DNA of 56,675 bases, taken from JBBQWR01 sp038210495. Lineage in GTDB: Bacteria > Planctomycetota > Planctomycetia > Pirellulales > DATAWG01. Numbering within the stretch: the stretch's first letter is position 1; the number at the start of each line of letters is the position of its first letter. A model generated the notes under the pieces. The model searched no databases, was not told the DNA's origin, and saw only the letters and a list, made by a program, of their open reading frames with translations. Made by a program: the position numbers and the translations under genes. Below, one piece after another: positions 39,594-48,429 of this stretch. The stretch is from contig JBBQWR010000040.1 of the NCBI GenBank assembly GCA_038210495.1, positions 1 through 56,675 on the forward strand, given 5' to 3'.

Positions 39594-40649
39594 ATGGGCT
39601 TGTTTGATAAATTCAAAAAGAAACCCGACTCGGCTGCCGAGGATGCGCCGGCGCCGACCATTGCGGCCGCGAAACAGCCCGCGACCGAGCTTGAGCCTCC
39701 GGCGAAACCCGGGGGACTATTTGCGAGGCTGCGTAAAGGGCTCGACAAAAGTTGGCGGGTGCTCAACACCGACATCCGCGATATCTTCAAGCAAGAAGGG
39801 GAACTGGTCGACGAAGCGTTTTTGGAAAAGCTCAAAGCGGCCCTGATCAAGACCGACATGGGCCCGCAAGCGGCCGGACAAATCGTGACCGAAATCGGCA
39901 CGAGCTTTCGCGCCCGAAAGATTTTCATGGAAGAGGCCCTGACGGTGATTCGGGCGAAGCTCAAGGAACTGATGGCGCAGGAAACGGCGTCCATAAAATT
40001 CGCCGCCGAGGGACCGACGGTGATTATGGTCGTCGGCGTGAACGGTTCCGGCAAGACGACCTCGATTGCCAAATTGGCGCGGATGTTCATCGCCGATGGC
40101 AAGCGTGTCGTGCTGGGCGCCGGCGACACGTTTCGAGCTGCGGCCGTCGAGCAACTGACCATTTGGGCCGGACGGTTGGGAGCGGAGATCGTCAAAGGAG
40201 AACCGGGCGGCGATCCGGCCAGCGTCGCACATCGCGCCGTCTCCGCCGCCGTCGAGAGCCGGGCCGAAGTTTGCATCATCGACACGGCCGGCCGGCTTCA
40301 GACGCAGCAGAACTTGATGAACGAGTTGACCAAGATCCAGCGCGTCGTGGCGAAACGAATTCCCGAGGCGCCGCACGAAGTGCTGCTTGTCCTGGACGCC
40401 ACGGCCGGCCAGAACGGCATCAGCCAGGCTCGCGGCTTCGCTCAGGCCGTCAAATGCACGGGCATCGTGCTCTCCAAAATCGACGGCACTGCCAAAGGGG
40501 GCGTGATCGTGCCCATCCGCCAGCAATTTGGTCTGCCGGTCAAATACGTGGGGCTAGGTGAAAAGGCCGACGACTTCGCCCTGTTCGAGACAGATCAGTT
40601 TGTCGACGCTCTATTCGCCGGCCTGACCGAATCCGGCAGTAGCACTTGA
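39594..40649 (+). CDS. ftsY: Signal recognition particle receptor FtsY
   Basis: The 351-aa SRP GTPase docks ribosome-SRP complexes at the membrane. A short acidic/alanine-rich A domain (1-40) precedes the N domain (LRKGLDKSWRVLNTDIRDIF). The G domain shows GVNGSGKTTSIAKLA (about 148-162), GDTFRAAAVEQL, DTAGRLQTQQNLMNEL, the specificity loop SKIDGTAKGG and VKYVGLGEKADDFALFE. It ends the rho-ribH-nusB-ftsY line. Confidence 0.97.
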   Translation: MGLFDKFKKKPDSAAEDAPAPTIAAAKQPATELEPPAKPGGLFARLRKGLDKSWRVLNTDIRDIFKQEGELVDEAFLEKLKAALIKTDMGPQAAGQIVTEIGTSFRARKIFMEEALTVIRAKLKELMAQETASIKFAAEGPTVIMVVGVNGSGKTTSIAKLARMFIADGKRVVLGAGDTFRAAAVEQLTIWAGRLGAEIVKGEPGGDPASVAHRAVSAAVESRAEVCIIDTAGRLQTQQNLMNELTKIQRVVAKRIPEAPHEVLLVLDATAGQNGISQARGFAQAVKCTGIVLSKIDGTAKGGVIVPIRQQFGLPVKYVGLGEKADDFALFETDQFVDALFAGLTESGSST

Positions 40650-40700
40650 AGCGGTGCTGCGGTGATCCGTCGTCGACAGAAATGAGTAAAGGACGCTGCA

Positions 40701-41423
40701 ATGCTCTCGCGATTCTCGACGAATGTACGCCGGCGCCAGCCGGAGTTGATGGACGATCCGAGTTTGAACGCGGAGCGGCATTTTCGAGCGCTGCGCGGCC
40801 TCTCGTGACTCAACAAACTGAGCCGTAGCGCCGCGATTTTGTGGCCCTCTCTGCGGGACCTGAGTCGGCGCGTCGGACGACCGATTCGCGTTCTGGACTT
40901 GGCCACCGGCGGCGGCGACATTCCGATTTCACTTTGGCGCAAAGCGCGCCGCGACCGCGTCCCGATCGAAATCGCCGCATGTGACGTTAGCCAGCGGGCC
41001 CTGGAATTCGCGGGGCGACGCACGACAGAGGCTGGGGCCGCGATCGAGCTGTTTAAGTTCGATGTGCTGACGGCCGACTTGCCCAGCGGCTTCGACGTGG
41101 TGATGTGTTCGCTGTTTCTGCATCACTTGTCTGCCGACGACGCGGTGCGCGTGCTCGGTCGAATGCGCCGCGCCGCCAAGCATTGCGTGCTCGTCAACGA
41201 TTTAGCTCGTTCGACCTCTGGATTGCTGTTGGCCCAAATGGCGGCCCGACTGTTGACCAATTCGGACGTGGTCCGGGTCGATGCGCCGCTCAGCGCGCGG
41301 GCGGCGTTCACGTTGGCTGAAGCAGGGGACCTAGCCCGGCGAGCCGGCTTGGTGGATTGTACGATCGCGCGCCGCTGGCCCCGGCGGTATCTGTTATCGT
41401 GGTGGGCAGATGATCTCCCGTAG
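40701..41423 (+). CDS. SAM-dependent methyltransferase interrupted by an in-frame TGA
   Basis: From ATG 40701 (AAAGGA upstream) the frame reads LSRFSTNVRRRQPELMDDPS and on to RALRGLS, hits TGA at 40806-40808, then continues LNKLSRSAAILWPSLRDLSR into an intact class I methyltransferase core: VLDLATGGGDIPISLW (SAM site), AACDVSQRALEFA, DVVMCSLFLHHLSADDAVRVL and LLSWWADDLP. I expect an arginine codon at the stop position, since CGA to TGA is one change. A TTG at 40839 could restart translation and would keep the whole SAM fold (194 aa). It overlaps the next gene by 14 bp in a methyltransferase-oxidoreductase-type III PKS cluster and probably O- or C-methylates the product. Confidence 0.75.
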
Positions 41424-42591
41424 CGCCACCACGACAGAACAGCTAATCGGCGCGGCCAGCCGCCCCTGGGACGTTGTGATTGTCGGCGCGGGACCGGCCG
41501 GCGCGATCGCCGCTCGGCAAATCGCCCGGCGGGGCGTCAGTGTGCTGCTCGTGGACAAGGCCGTTTTTCCGCGACCGAAAGTCTGCGGTTGTTGCCTAAG
41601 CGCGCGGGGCGTCGCGGCGCTTGAGCAGATTGGACTGGACCAGGTGCTGCCCGCGCTGGGCGGCATTCCGCTACGTCGCGCTGTGCTCGCGACAACCGGC
41701 CGCTCCGCGACGCTTCGGATCCCCGCCGGCGGCGCAATCGTATCGCGCGAGGCCCTGGACGCCGCGCTGGTTCAACAAGCGGTCGACGCGGGGGTTGAGC
41801 TACTTCAAGGCACAACCGCTAAGCTCGCCGGCTGGGTCAACGGTTCGCCACAAATCGACCTGTCCACGTCGAGCGCATGCGTCCGTATTTCGCCATCGCT
41901 GGTCGTCGCAGCCGATGGGCTTCAAGGCGGCTTTCTCGATGGCGCGCCATGCTTTCGGCCAATCGTGGCGGCAAAGTCGCGGATTGGCATCGGCGGCATT
42001 TCGCAAAGTGCCGCCGACTTCTGTGAATCGGGCGTGATCACCATGGCCATCGGCGATTCCGGGTATGTCGGAACGGTCCGCTTGCCAGATGGCCGGCTAG
42101 ACGTCGCGGCGGCGATGGATCGCGAGTGTCTGCGGCCGTTCGGTCCCGGCGGATTGGTCCGCCGAATTATCTCCGAGGCGGGCCTGCCTTGGTCCGATGT
42201 GCTTGCCGGCCTAAAATGGCAAGGTACGCCGCCGCTGACCCGCCGCCTCCCGAAAGTCGCCACCGACCGCGTGTTCGTCGTCGGCGACGCAGCCGGGTAT
42301 GTCGAACCGTTTACGGGAGAAGGAATGACCTGGGCCATCTTGTCCGGAATCGCGGTGGCGCCAATAGTCGCCGGCGCCGTGCTGAATTACTCCGAAGCCG
42401 CGGTCGCCCAGTGGCGCCACGACCACCGCCGATTGTTGGCCGGGCGAATGATGGTTTGCCGGGCAATCGGCGGGACGCTGCGCTCGCCGTCGCTACGGCG
42501 AATTTCCATGGCGGCCGTCGCCAAAGGGCCGGTCATCGCAAATACGATCGCGCGATACGTTGCCGGTCCTCGTCGCGGAGCCCTTGCATGA
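41410..42591 (+). CDS. FAD-dependent oxidoreductase of the geranylgeranyl-reductase/UbiH-like group
   Basis: The 393-aa flavoprotein has the N-terminal VVIVGAGPAGAIAARQIARRGVSVLLVDKAVFPRPKVCG motif (FAD-binding, with the PRxKxCG hallmark of the geranylgeranyl-reductase family) and the late FVVGDAAGYVEPFTGEGMTWAI segment. It would reduce or hydroxylate a polyketide or terpenoid substrate. The ATG overlaps the methyltransferase end, and its own end overlaps the PKS start by ATGA, so the three genes are translationally coupled. Confidence 0.87.
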   Translation: MISRSATTTEQLIGAASRPWDVVIVGAGPAGAIAARQIARRGVSVLLVDKAVFPRPKVCGCCLSARGVAALEQIGLDQVLPALGGIPLRRAVLATTGRSATLRIPAGGAIVSREALDAALVQQAVDAGVELLQGTTAKLAGWVNGSPQIDLSTSSACVRISPSLVVAADGLQGGFLDGAPCFRPIVAAKSRIGIGGISQSAADFCESGVITMAIGDSGYVGTVRLPDGRLDVAAAMDRECLRPFGPGGLVRRIISEAGLPWSDVLAGLKWQGTPPLTRRLPKVATDRVFVVGDAAGYVEPFTGEGMTWAILSGIAVAPIVAGAVLNYSEAAVAQWRHDHRRLLAGRMMVCRAIGGTLRSPSLRRISMAAVAKGPVIANTIARYVAGPRRGALA

Positions 42592-43685
42592 CGCTCGCGT
42601 TGATGGGCATCGGCACGGCCCAGCCAAGGTATTCGATCGCCCAAAGCGAGGCGGCCGATCTGGCCAGCACATTTTCCTTGAGCACGGCCGAAAAATCGCA
42701 AACGCTCAAGGCGCTCTACCGCCGTACACGCATCGAGCGCCGCGGCAGCGTGCTGCTCGAGCAACCCGACGGCTGCGAGCCTCGGCAAACCTTCATGCCG
42801 CCGGCGACCAGCGAGGCGGATTTCGGCCCTACGACTGCGGCCCGCATGGATCGGTTCTTGACCGAGTCAGCTCCCTTGGCGCTGGCGGCGGTCGAGCAGG
42901 CACTCTCCCAGTCGGGTCTTACGGCACAAGAAATCACGCATTTAATTACCGTCTGCTGCACCGGATTTGCCGCGCCCGGATTCGATATGCAGCTCATCAA
43001 GACCCTGCCGCTATCCTCCGGCGTCGCGCGAACGCATATCGGATTCATGGGCTGTCACGGCTCGCTCAACGCGCTTCGCGTGGCCAAGGCATTTGCGACG
43101 GCCGATCTCAATGCTCGAATTCTGATCTGCTCAGTTGAGCTATGCAGCCTGCATTATCAATATGGCCAAGGCTCGGATAAGCTCGTGGCCAACGCGATTT
43201 TCGCCGACGGCGCCGGCGCGGTAGTTTGCCGCGGCGCCACCGATGCATCCGATCGCGACAACATGTGGCGATTGACCCGCGCAGGCTCCCACGTCTTCGC
43301 CGAGTCGTCAGACGCGATGGCGTGGCGAATCGGCGACCACGGGTTCGAGATGACGCTCTCGGCCCGCGTGCCCGAGTTGATTGCCACGCAACTCGGGCCC
43401 TGGATGCGGTCATGGCTCGCCGAGGAGCAGCTTTCGATCGCCGACATACGATCGTGGGCGATCCATCCCGGCGGCCCACGGATCGTCAATCAAGTGGCCG
43501 CCGGCCTCAGTTTGCCGGACAATGCCGCGATGGTGTCGCAGCAAGTGCTCGCCGCCTGCGGCAACATGTCGTCCGCCACGATCTTGTTCATCTTGCAACG
43601 ACTGATCACCGCCGATGCGCCCCGGCCATGTGTCGCCCTGGCGTTCGGACCAGGATTGGTCGTCGAAGCGGCTCTGTTCCGGTAA
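42588..43685 (+). CDS. Type III polyketide synthase
   Basis: The 365-aa chalcone-synthase-like homodimer would extend an acyl-CoA with malonyl-CoA and cyclise the chain. The triad is C156 in FMGCHGSLN, H293 in WAIHPGGPRI and N326 in CGNMSSAT. ITVCCTGFAAPGFD and ADGAGAVV are also typical. Length fits bacterial pyrone/alkylresorcinol synthases. The starter is unknown. ATG 42588 overlaps the oxidoreductase stop. Upstream in-frame codons (from 42126) are read-through of that gene and are not used. Confidence 0.93.
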   Translation: MTLALMGIGTAQPRYSIAQSEAADLASTFSLSTAEKSQTLKALYRRTRIERRGSVLLEQPDGCEPRQTFMPPATSEADFGPTTAARMDRFLTESAPLALAAVEQALSQSGLTAQEITHLITVCCTGFAAPGFDMQLIKTLPLSSGVARTHIGFMGCHGSLNALRVAKAFATADLNARILICSVELCSLHYQYGQGSDKLVANAIFADGAGAVVCRGATDASDRDNMWRLTRAGSHVFAESSDAMAWRIGDHGFEMTLSARVPELIATQLGPWMRSWLAEEQLSIADIRSWAIHPGGPRIVNQVAAGLSLPDNAAMVSQQVLAACGNMSSATILFILQRLITADAPRPCVALAFGPGLVVEAALFR

Positions 43686-43815
43686 TCGGAAGCGAATTGC
43701 CAATGCGTCGATCGTTCCCGCTCCGGCGGAATCGGTGACAGCCGCGTTGCTAATTTCGCAGCGAAGCCGGATAATGGCTGGATGGTCGATAGGAAAATCT
43801 GCAAGAGGTCTGGTC

Positions 43816-44901
43816 ATGGTTGGCATCGTCAACGTGGGCGCTCCGAGAGTTCTGGCGATCGCGGGCGTTGTCGCGATCCTCTCATTAGCGAGACTATGCC
43901 ACGCTCAGGGCCTGTTCGACAGCCCGCTCGGCGCCCAGCAGAGCGAGCGACATAATCCCTCGTCGCCCGGTTATGCCGACTTCACTCGCGGCTATTCCCA
44001 AGATCAACTGCTCCGCTCGCAACGTCCGGCGAGGACGACCGAGCCTGTGGTTCTCAGCGAACGGCGTTTTCGGCCTATGCGGCGGATCGTCGTGGCGCCG
44101 TGGTATTTCGGCCCGGGATATTGGCCTTACGCTGCCGCGTATGGAGGCGATCCCTACTTCGATCAGAGTTATTTTGCGTACCCGCCGATTGCGGCGCCGG
44201 CCGAGAATTTGTTTGGTCCCTTGGCCGTGCAACGATTCATGGGCGTCGACCCCGTGCCGCGTCAGCCGCAAGCGCCCGTCGCCGCGCAGCAGCAGCAGCA
44301 GCAGCAGCAGCCAAATTTTCCAAACGCGGCCCCAAACTCTTCGGATTCCAAAGCCCGAGCGAGAGCCTGGCGGTCGATCGATTCGGGCGACGCCGAGTTC
44401 AAGCAGAAGCATTTCGCCCAAGCGCTCACTCGCTATCGGGATGCCCAGAGCGCCGCTCGGGATTTGGCCGACGCCTGTTTTCGAGAGGGCCACGCTCTGC
44501 TCGCGGTCGGCCGATATTCCGACGCCTACAAGACCTACCGCCGGGGGCTGGTCATCGACGCCGATTGGGCCGACTCGGATTTTCGTTTGGATCAGATTTA
44601 TGGCGACAATAAGCTGACCAAAAGCGCCCACATCGACGCACTCGTCCGGGCTGTCGCGCAGCATCCGCACGACCCTGAGCTTTTATTTTTGCTCGGCGTG
44701 TATCTTTATTTTGATGGCCAAACGGCCCGCTCGGCGGAATTTTTTCAGCGGGCCGCACTGGTTCTTGGCCCCGCGAACGCCGATCACCTAACCGGCTTCC
44801 TGAAGCACGCGCTGCCCGAGGCGAAGGCCGCGCCGAAGCTCCCGCCACCCGCCACGCCTGCTCCTGCCGATCGAGATTTGCCGCCGGGGCTCGATACCTA
44901 G
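43816..44901 (+). CDS. Secreted TPR-like protein with polyglutamine tract
   Basis: The protein has about 361 residues. It has a signal peptide (VGIVNVGAPRVLAIAGVVAI ... CHA), then a proline/tyrosine-rich region (PWYFGPGYWPYAAAYGGDPY), a run of eight glutamines (158-165) and a helical tetratricopeptide-like part: GDAEFKQKHFAQALTRYRDA, AVGRYSDAYKTYRRGLVIDA and HPHDPELLFLLGVYLYFDGQ. It is probably an extracytoplasmic scaffold; partners are unknown. ATG 43816 with AGAGG upstream is preferred to earlier in-frame starts overlapping the PKS gene. It lies just after that cluster. Confidence 0.72.
   Translation: MVGIVNVGAPRVLAIAGVVAILSLARLCHAQGLFDSPLGAQQSERHNPSSPGYADFTRGYSQDQLLRSQRPARTTEPVVLSERRFRPMRRIVVAPWYFGPGYWPYAAAYGGDPYFDQSYFAYPPIAAPAENLFGPLAVQRFMGVDPVPRQPQAPVAAQQQQQQQQPNFPNAAPNSSDSKARARAWRSIDSGDAEFKQKHFAQALTRYRDAQSAARDLADACFREGHALLAVGRYSDAYKTYRRGLVIDADWADSDFRLDQIYGDNKLTKSAHIDALVRAVAQHPHDPELLFLLGVYLYFDGQTARSAEFFQRAALVLGPANADHLTGFLKHALPEAKAAPKLPPPATPAPADRDLPPGLDT
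44287..44310 (+). repeat. (CAG)8 microsatellite
   Basis: Eight perfect CAG codons code for residues 158-165 (polyglutamine) of the secreted TPR-like protein. Perfect codon identity suggests slippage-prone expansion rather than selection for glutamine alone, since CAA is never used. Confidence 0.9.
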
Positions 44902-44949
44902 CGGCTGCGACATGTCGTGGGCAGGGCGAACATTGGGCCCGGCCGACAG

Positions 44950-46227
44950 CTACTTCTTCGGCGACTCGCGCGGTTGAAGCTGCACGTCGTCGTAAGAGAT
45001 TTCTCCGGTGGCGCCGAAGAGGCCGACGTAGATGATCGCTTCCCGAGCTTGTTGCGGTACGGCGATGACGGCCGACTTCCGCTGCCAGTCAAAACTGCCG
45101 CGAACCGGCGCCGTGCCGTCGCGCCCGAGCATCGCGCGATTCTCGCTGTAAAAGCTCACCGACAGGTCGGGCAGCAGCTTTTCGGGCGCCGGACCTGGAG
45201 CGATGTTCTTGCCGCTCATCATGCACGAAATTTCGAGGTAATGAATCTTGCGGCCATCGACCGCGAAGCCTTGCAGTGCCCGGCAACCTTGACCCGGCAC
45301 GTCGTTCGTAAAGGTCACATATTTCCCGCCGTCGGGAGCGTCTTTGGCAGTGACCAGTTTCATTTGCCGAATGTAGAACCAGCCTCGTGGCTCCCCCACG
45401 TCGCCGGCGATTTCCTCGAAGCTGCCGTTGATGAGCTTCGGGTGCAGCGGATCGGGTTTCACCTCCCGGGCGTCTTCGGCCTTGCCGGTCATGGGAACGA
45501 AGAGTGTCGGCCGCAGGGCCTCGGCGAGCAGCTTGCCCTTCTCTTTCTTATAGAGATTGAGCACCTGCTCGTATCGCTCTCCGACGGGCACGATCAGCCG
45601 GCCCCCTTCCTTAAGTTGGTCGATGAGCGGCTGCGGCACTTTTTCCGGCGAGCAAGTGACGATGATCTTGTCGAACGGCCCCTGTTCGGGCCAACCCAAA
45701 TAGCCATCGCCGATCTTCGTATGCACGTTCGTGTAGTGGAGTCGCTTGAGCGTCTGCTCGGCCTTCTTGCCCAGCGATTCGACGATCTCGATGCTGTAGA
45801 CGTCGTGCACGAGCGGGCTGAGCACGGCCGCCTGATAACCGCTGCCGGTTCCGATTTCCAGCACTTTGTCGGTGGGCTGCGGGTCGAGTTGCTCGGTCAT
45901 GTAGGCCACGATCACCGGCGCGGAAATCGTTTGGCTTTCGCCGATCGGGATCGACATGTCCAAGTACGCGAGCGGCCAATGGTTCTGCGAGATGAACTCG
46001 TGCCGCAAAGTCTCGCGCATCGCCTTGACCACGCGCGGATCCTTCACGCCGGCGGCGATCACCTCGGCCTCAACCATGTGATTCCGCGCCGCGTCGAACC
46101 CCTGCTTGGTGAGCGCCGGCTTAGGCTGAACCAGCTTCGGCTGAGCGAGAGCGACCGCGGATGGCCAAACCAATTGCGACCCAACGACCAGTGCAAATAG
46201 CCAGTACGGCGCGCATTTACGACCCAT
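44950..46227 (-). CDS. Exported protein-L-isoaspartate O-methyltransferase with C-terminal beta-sandwich
   Basis: The 425-aa protein starts with a signal peptide (1-29, ending VALAQ). The PIMT domain (about 45-260) contains QTISAPVIVAYMTEQL, the SAM site VLEIGTGSGYQAAVLS, YSIEIVESLGKKAEQTL and a GGRLIVPVG ending. It methylates isoaspartate in damaged proteins. A further 150 residues (NGSFEEIAGDVGEPRGWFYI ... GEISYDDVQLQP) resemble a carbohydrate-binding-type jelly roll. Export is unusual for an SAM-dependent enzyme. ATG 46227 is used rather than 46263, whose extra codons are the dispersed repeat. An FKBP gene lies upstream on the same strand. Confidence 0.85.
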   Translation of the reverse strand: MGRKCAPYWLFALVVGSQLVWPSAVALAQPKLVQPKPALTKQGFDAARNHMVEAEVIAAGVKDPRVVKAMRETLRHEFISQNHWPLAYLDMSIPIGESQTISAPVIVAYMTEQLDPQPTDKVLEIGTGSGYQAAVLSPLVHDVYSIEIVESLGKKAEQTLKRLHYTNVHTKIGDGYLGWPEQGPFDKIIVTCSPEKVPQPLIDQLKEGGRLIVPVGERYEQVLNLYKKEKGKLLAEALRPTLFVPMTGKAEDAREVKPDPLHPKLINGSFEEIAGDVGEPRGWFYIRQMKLVTAKDAPDGGKYVTFTNDVPGQGCRALQGFAVDGRKIHYLEISCMMSGKNIAPGPAPEKLLPDLSVSFYSENRAMLGRDGTAPVRGSFDWQRKSAVIAVPQQAREAIIYVGLFGATGEISYDDVQLQPRESPKK

Positions 46228-46240
46228 GACAGCTCCCTGC

Positions 46241-46323
46241 GTAGGGTGGGCACGGCCCACCATTGACCAACGCCGAAATAGTTGATCACGACCGAAAATA
46301 TGGGCGGGCAGTGCCCACCCTAC
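46241..46323. repeat. Palindromic GGTGGGCACGGCCCA repeat, copy 2
   Basis: GTAGGGTGGGCACGGCCCA (46241-46259) faces its near reverse complement at 46301-46323 (TGGGCGGGCAGTGCCCACCC then TAC), around 41 bases. It fills the gap between the FKBP and PIMT genes, which run leftward. Compare copy 1 at 21915-21980. Confidence 0.65.
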
Positions 46324-46331
46324 ACTCGGCC

Positions 46332-47102
46332 TTATTCCGGATTGACGCTCTCCGGCCCAGCGGCGGCGCCCTTTTTGATGTCCAGTAGCTCAATATCGAA
46401 CACGAGCGTGGCATTCGGCGGGATGTCTTCGCCGGCGCCGTGCTCGCCGTAAGCGAGATCGGAGGGGATAAACAATTGCCACTTGTCGCCGACCTTCATC
46501 AATTGCAAGGCTTCGGTCCAACCCTTGATGACTTTGTTAACCGGGAAACTGGCCGGCTGCTTGCGATCGTACGAGCTGTCGAACACCGTGCCGTCGAGCA
46601 AGGCACCGCGATAATGGGTCGTCACGGTGTCGGTTAGCTTGGGCGTGGCGCCGGCTCCTTCTTTAACGACTCGGTACTGCAAGCCGCTGGGGAGCGTCTT
46701 CACGCCCGCCTTTTTCGTGTTTTCGGCCAGGAACGTATCGCCCTCGGTCTTGTTCTTCTTCGACTCGTTCACAAATCGATCCTTTTGTTTGGCGCCGACC
46801 GTCTTTTGCAGTTCGAGCATCGTGGCGGCGATTTCTTCCTTCGTCATCAGGCTCTTTCCACCGCCCAACGCATCGGTCACTCCCTTGGCGAATACGTCCG
46901 GGTCGATGTCGATCCCCTGGGTCTTCAGATTCTGGCCGATATCCAAACCGATGGCGTAGCTCGAGCGCTGCTTGAGTGTCTTGAGCGGACCATTGCTGGC
47001 GGCGGGGATTTCCTCGCCTCCCTTGGGCGCCTGCTGAGCGCGTGCGGCCGACGTGGCTACCAATAGTCCGGCCGCGATGCTCGATATCCAACGCAATTGC
47101 AT
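46332..47102 (-). CDS. Exported FKBP-type peptidyl-prolyl isomerase
   Basis: The 256-aa protein has a signal peptide (1-23, QLRWISSIAAGLLVATSAAR), then an FKBP_N dimerisation part (SYAIGLDIGQNLKTQGIDIDPDVFAKGVTDALGG), then the FKBP domain: TVTTHYRGALLDGTVFDSSY, FPVNKVIKGWTEALQLMKVG, WQLFIPSDLAYGEHGAGEDI and PPNATLVFDIELL. It resembles Mip/FkpA foldases of the periplasm. It is followed by the exported PIMT gene after a hairpin repeat, giving a protein-folding and repair pair. Confidence 0.93.
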   Translation of the reverse strand: MQLRWISSIAAGLLVATSAARAQQAPKGGEEIPAASNGPLKTLKQRSSYAIGLDIGQNLKTQGIDIDPDVFAKGVTDALGGGKSLMTKEEIAATMLELQKTVGAKQKDRFVNESKKNKTEGDTFLAENTKKAGVKTLPSGLQYRVVKEGAGATPKLTDTVTTHYRGALLDGTVFDSSYDRKQPASFPVNKVIKGWTEALQLMKVGDKWQLFIPSDLAYGEHGAGEDIPPNATLVFDIELLDIKKGAAAGPESVNPE

Positions 47103-47475
47103 GATGAATCCTTTTACGGCAGTAGTGATGATGACGGGGCCCTAGGCGCGTCGCCCACGGCCGCTCTGTATTTTAGCGTATGGGCCAACTACGAGGGTAT
47201 GCGGATTCGCGAAAGCCAGCCAAAAAGATCGGTTGCGCCAATAAAAGCGTCCGAACCTGCCTGTATTAACAGGCATAACCTAATCGCATAGGCGACTATT
47301 CGGGCGATTCTAAATCACTTCGCGACAGCTAATTCAAGGGGGGCTACGGCCGAGCCCGATGCAAACGGCCCTGCGGCATTCCATTGGCCGAATTGTAAAC
47401 CGACACCCGATGCCAAACAAACAAGCAAGTTTGACATCGCTTGCACGAATGCGATCCGCATGAAACACTGCGGGC
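47103..47475. other. Divergent intergenic region between the FKBP and aldolase genes
   Basis: No gene is seen. It must hold promoters for both directions. A TTGACA box at 47431-47436 is 39 bp before the aldolase ATG but lacks a good -10. A small palindrome TGCCTG-tattaa-CAGGCA (47258-47275) could be an operator. Confidence 0.4.
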
Positions 47476-48273
47476 ATGAAAACGAACCCAGTCAAAGCGA
47501 AGTTAAAAGCAGGGCAGCCCACTTACGGCGCCTGGTTGTCACTCGGGAATTTGTTCGCCACTCGAGTGCTGGCGCGGATGAGGTTTGATTGGCTGACGCT
47601 GGATCTCGAGCATCAGGCGATCGACTGGTCGCAGGCGGCGATCATCTTTGCGGCCATTGCCGACGGTGGGGGAGTCCCGCTGGCAAGGGTGCCCGAGGGA
47701 AGTCACATGCTTATTAAACGAGCGCTCGACGCCGGGGCCTGGGGGATCGTCGCCCCGATGATCGACACGGTCGAGCAGGCCCGCGCTGTCATCGCAGCGG
47801 CAAAGTATCCGCCGACGGGCAACCGGAGCGTTGGCGGAGGCATGCATTCGCTCAATTTTGGCGCCACGTCAGGCGAGTATTATCAACGAGCGAACGACGA
47901 AATTTTGGTCGTCTTGCAGACCGAGAGCCCGCTGGGAGTGAGTAACGCCGAGGCGATTTACGCGCTGCCGGGCGTCGACGCGATCTTTGTCGGACCGGTC
48001 GATCTGAGAGCCAACATGCGAGCTCCCGACGGCAGCGAGGCGAGCGACGACGAGTTCGAGTCGATGCTCGCGCGGATCGTCGCCGCGGGAAAAAAAACAG
48101 GTACGCCAACGGGCATGCATGTGATGAGCCCCGAAGCGGCGCTGAAGCGAGCCGAGCAGGGAATGCAATTCATCGCGGTCGCCAGCGAACTGCGCATGAT
48201 GACCGAGCGAGCGCAGTCGATGCTCGACGAATTGCGGCCCGGCGAAGCGAAGAAAGATTTGGCGAGATACTAA
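47476..48273 (+). CDS. HpcH/HpaI family class II aldolase
   Basis: The 265-aa TIM barrel has GAWLSLGNLFATRVLARMRF (a substrate-side start), WLTLDLEHQAIDW, the PPTGNRSVGGG arginine loop, and the metal ligands E in LQTESPLGVSNAE and D in FVGPVDLRANM. Members cleave 4-hydroxy-2-oxo acids (for example 2-keto-3-deoxy-rhamnonate) to pyruvate or oxamate-type products and an aldehyde; the true substrate is not decided. It has normal length and no neighbour in the same pathway. Confidence 0.9.
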   Translation: MKTNPVKAKLKAGQPTYGAWLSLGNLFATRVLARMRFDWLTLDLEHQAIDWSQAAIIFAAIADGGGVPLARVPEGSHMLIKRALDAGAWGIVAPMIDTVEQARAVIAAAKYPPTGNRSVGGGMHSLNFGATSGEYYQRANDEILVVLQTESPLGVSNAEAIYALPGVDAIFVGPVDLRANMRAPDGSEASDDEFESMLARIVAAGKKTGTPTGMHVMSPEAALKRAEQGMQFIAVASELRMMTERAQSMLDELRPGEAKKDLARY

Positions 48274-48429
48274 CGAATAGACGTCAAACGTTGCGTCGTT
48301 TTCTTGCGCCGCAATCTGATGAGCCGGAATGCTGAATCGTTGACTCTGATTTTCTGGCGACCAATAATGACCGCTCGTCAATCCCGCTGGCCTTGCCAGT
48401 CCCGCCCCGACCCCGCTTCCGGATCTTCG

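Noticed and set aside
42126..42587. N-terminal extension of the type III PKS frame
   Set aside because: The extra 154 codons overlap the flavin oxidoreductase gene in another frame and read as arginine-rich shadow sequence; ATG 42588 matches the family start.
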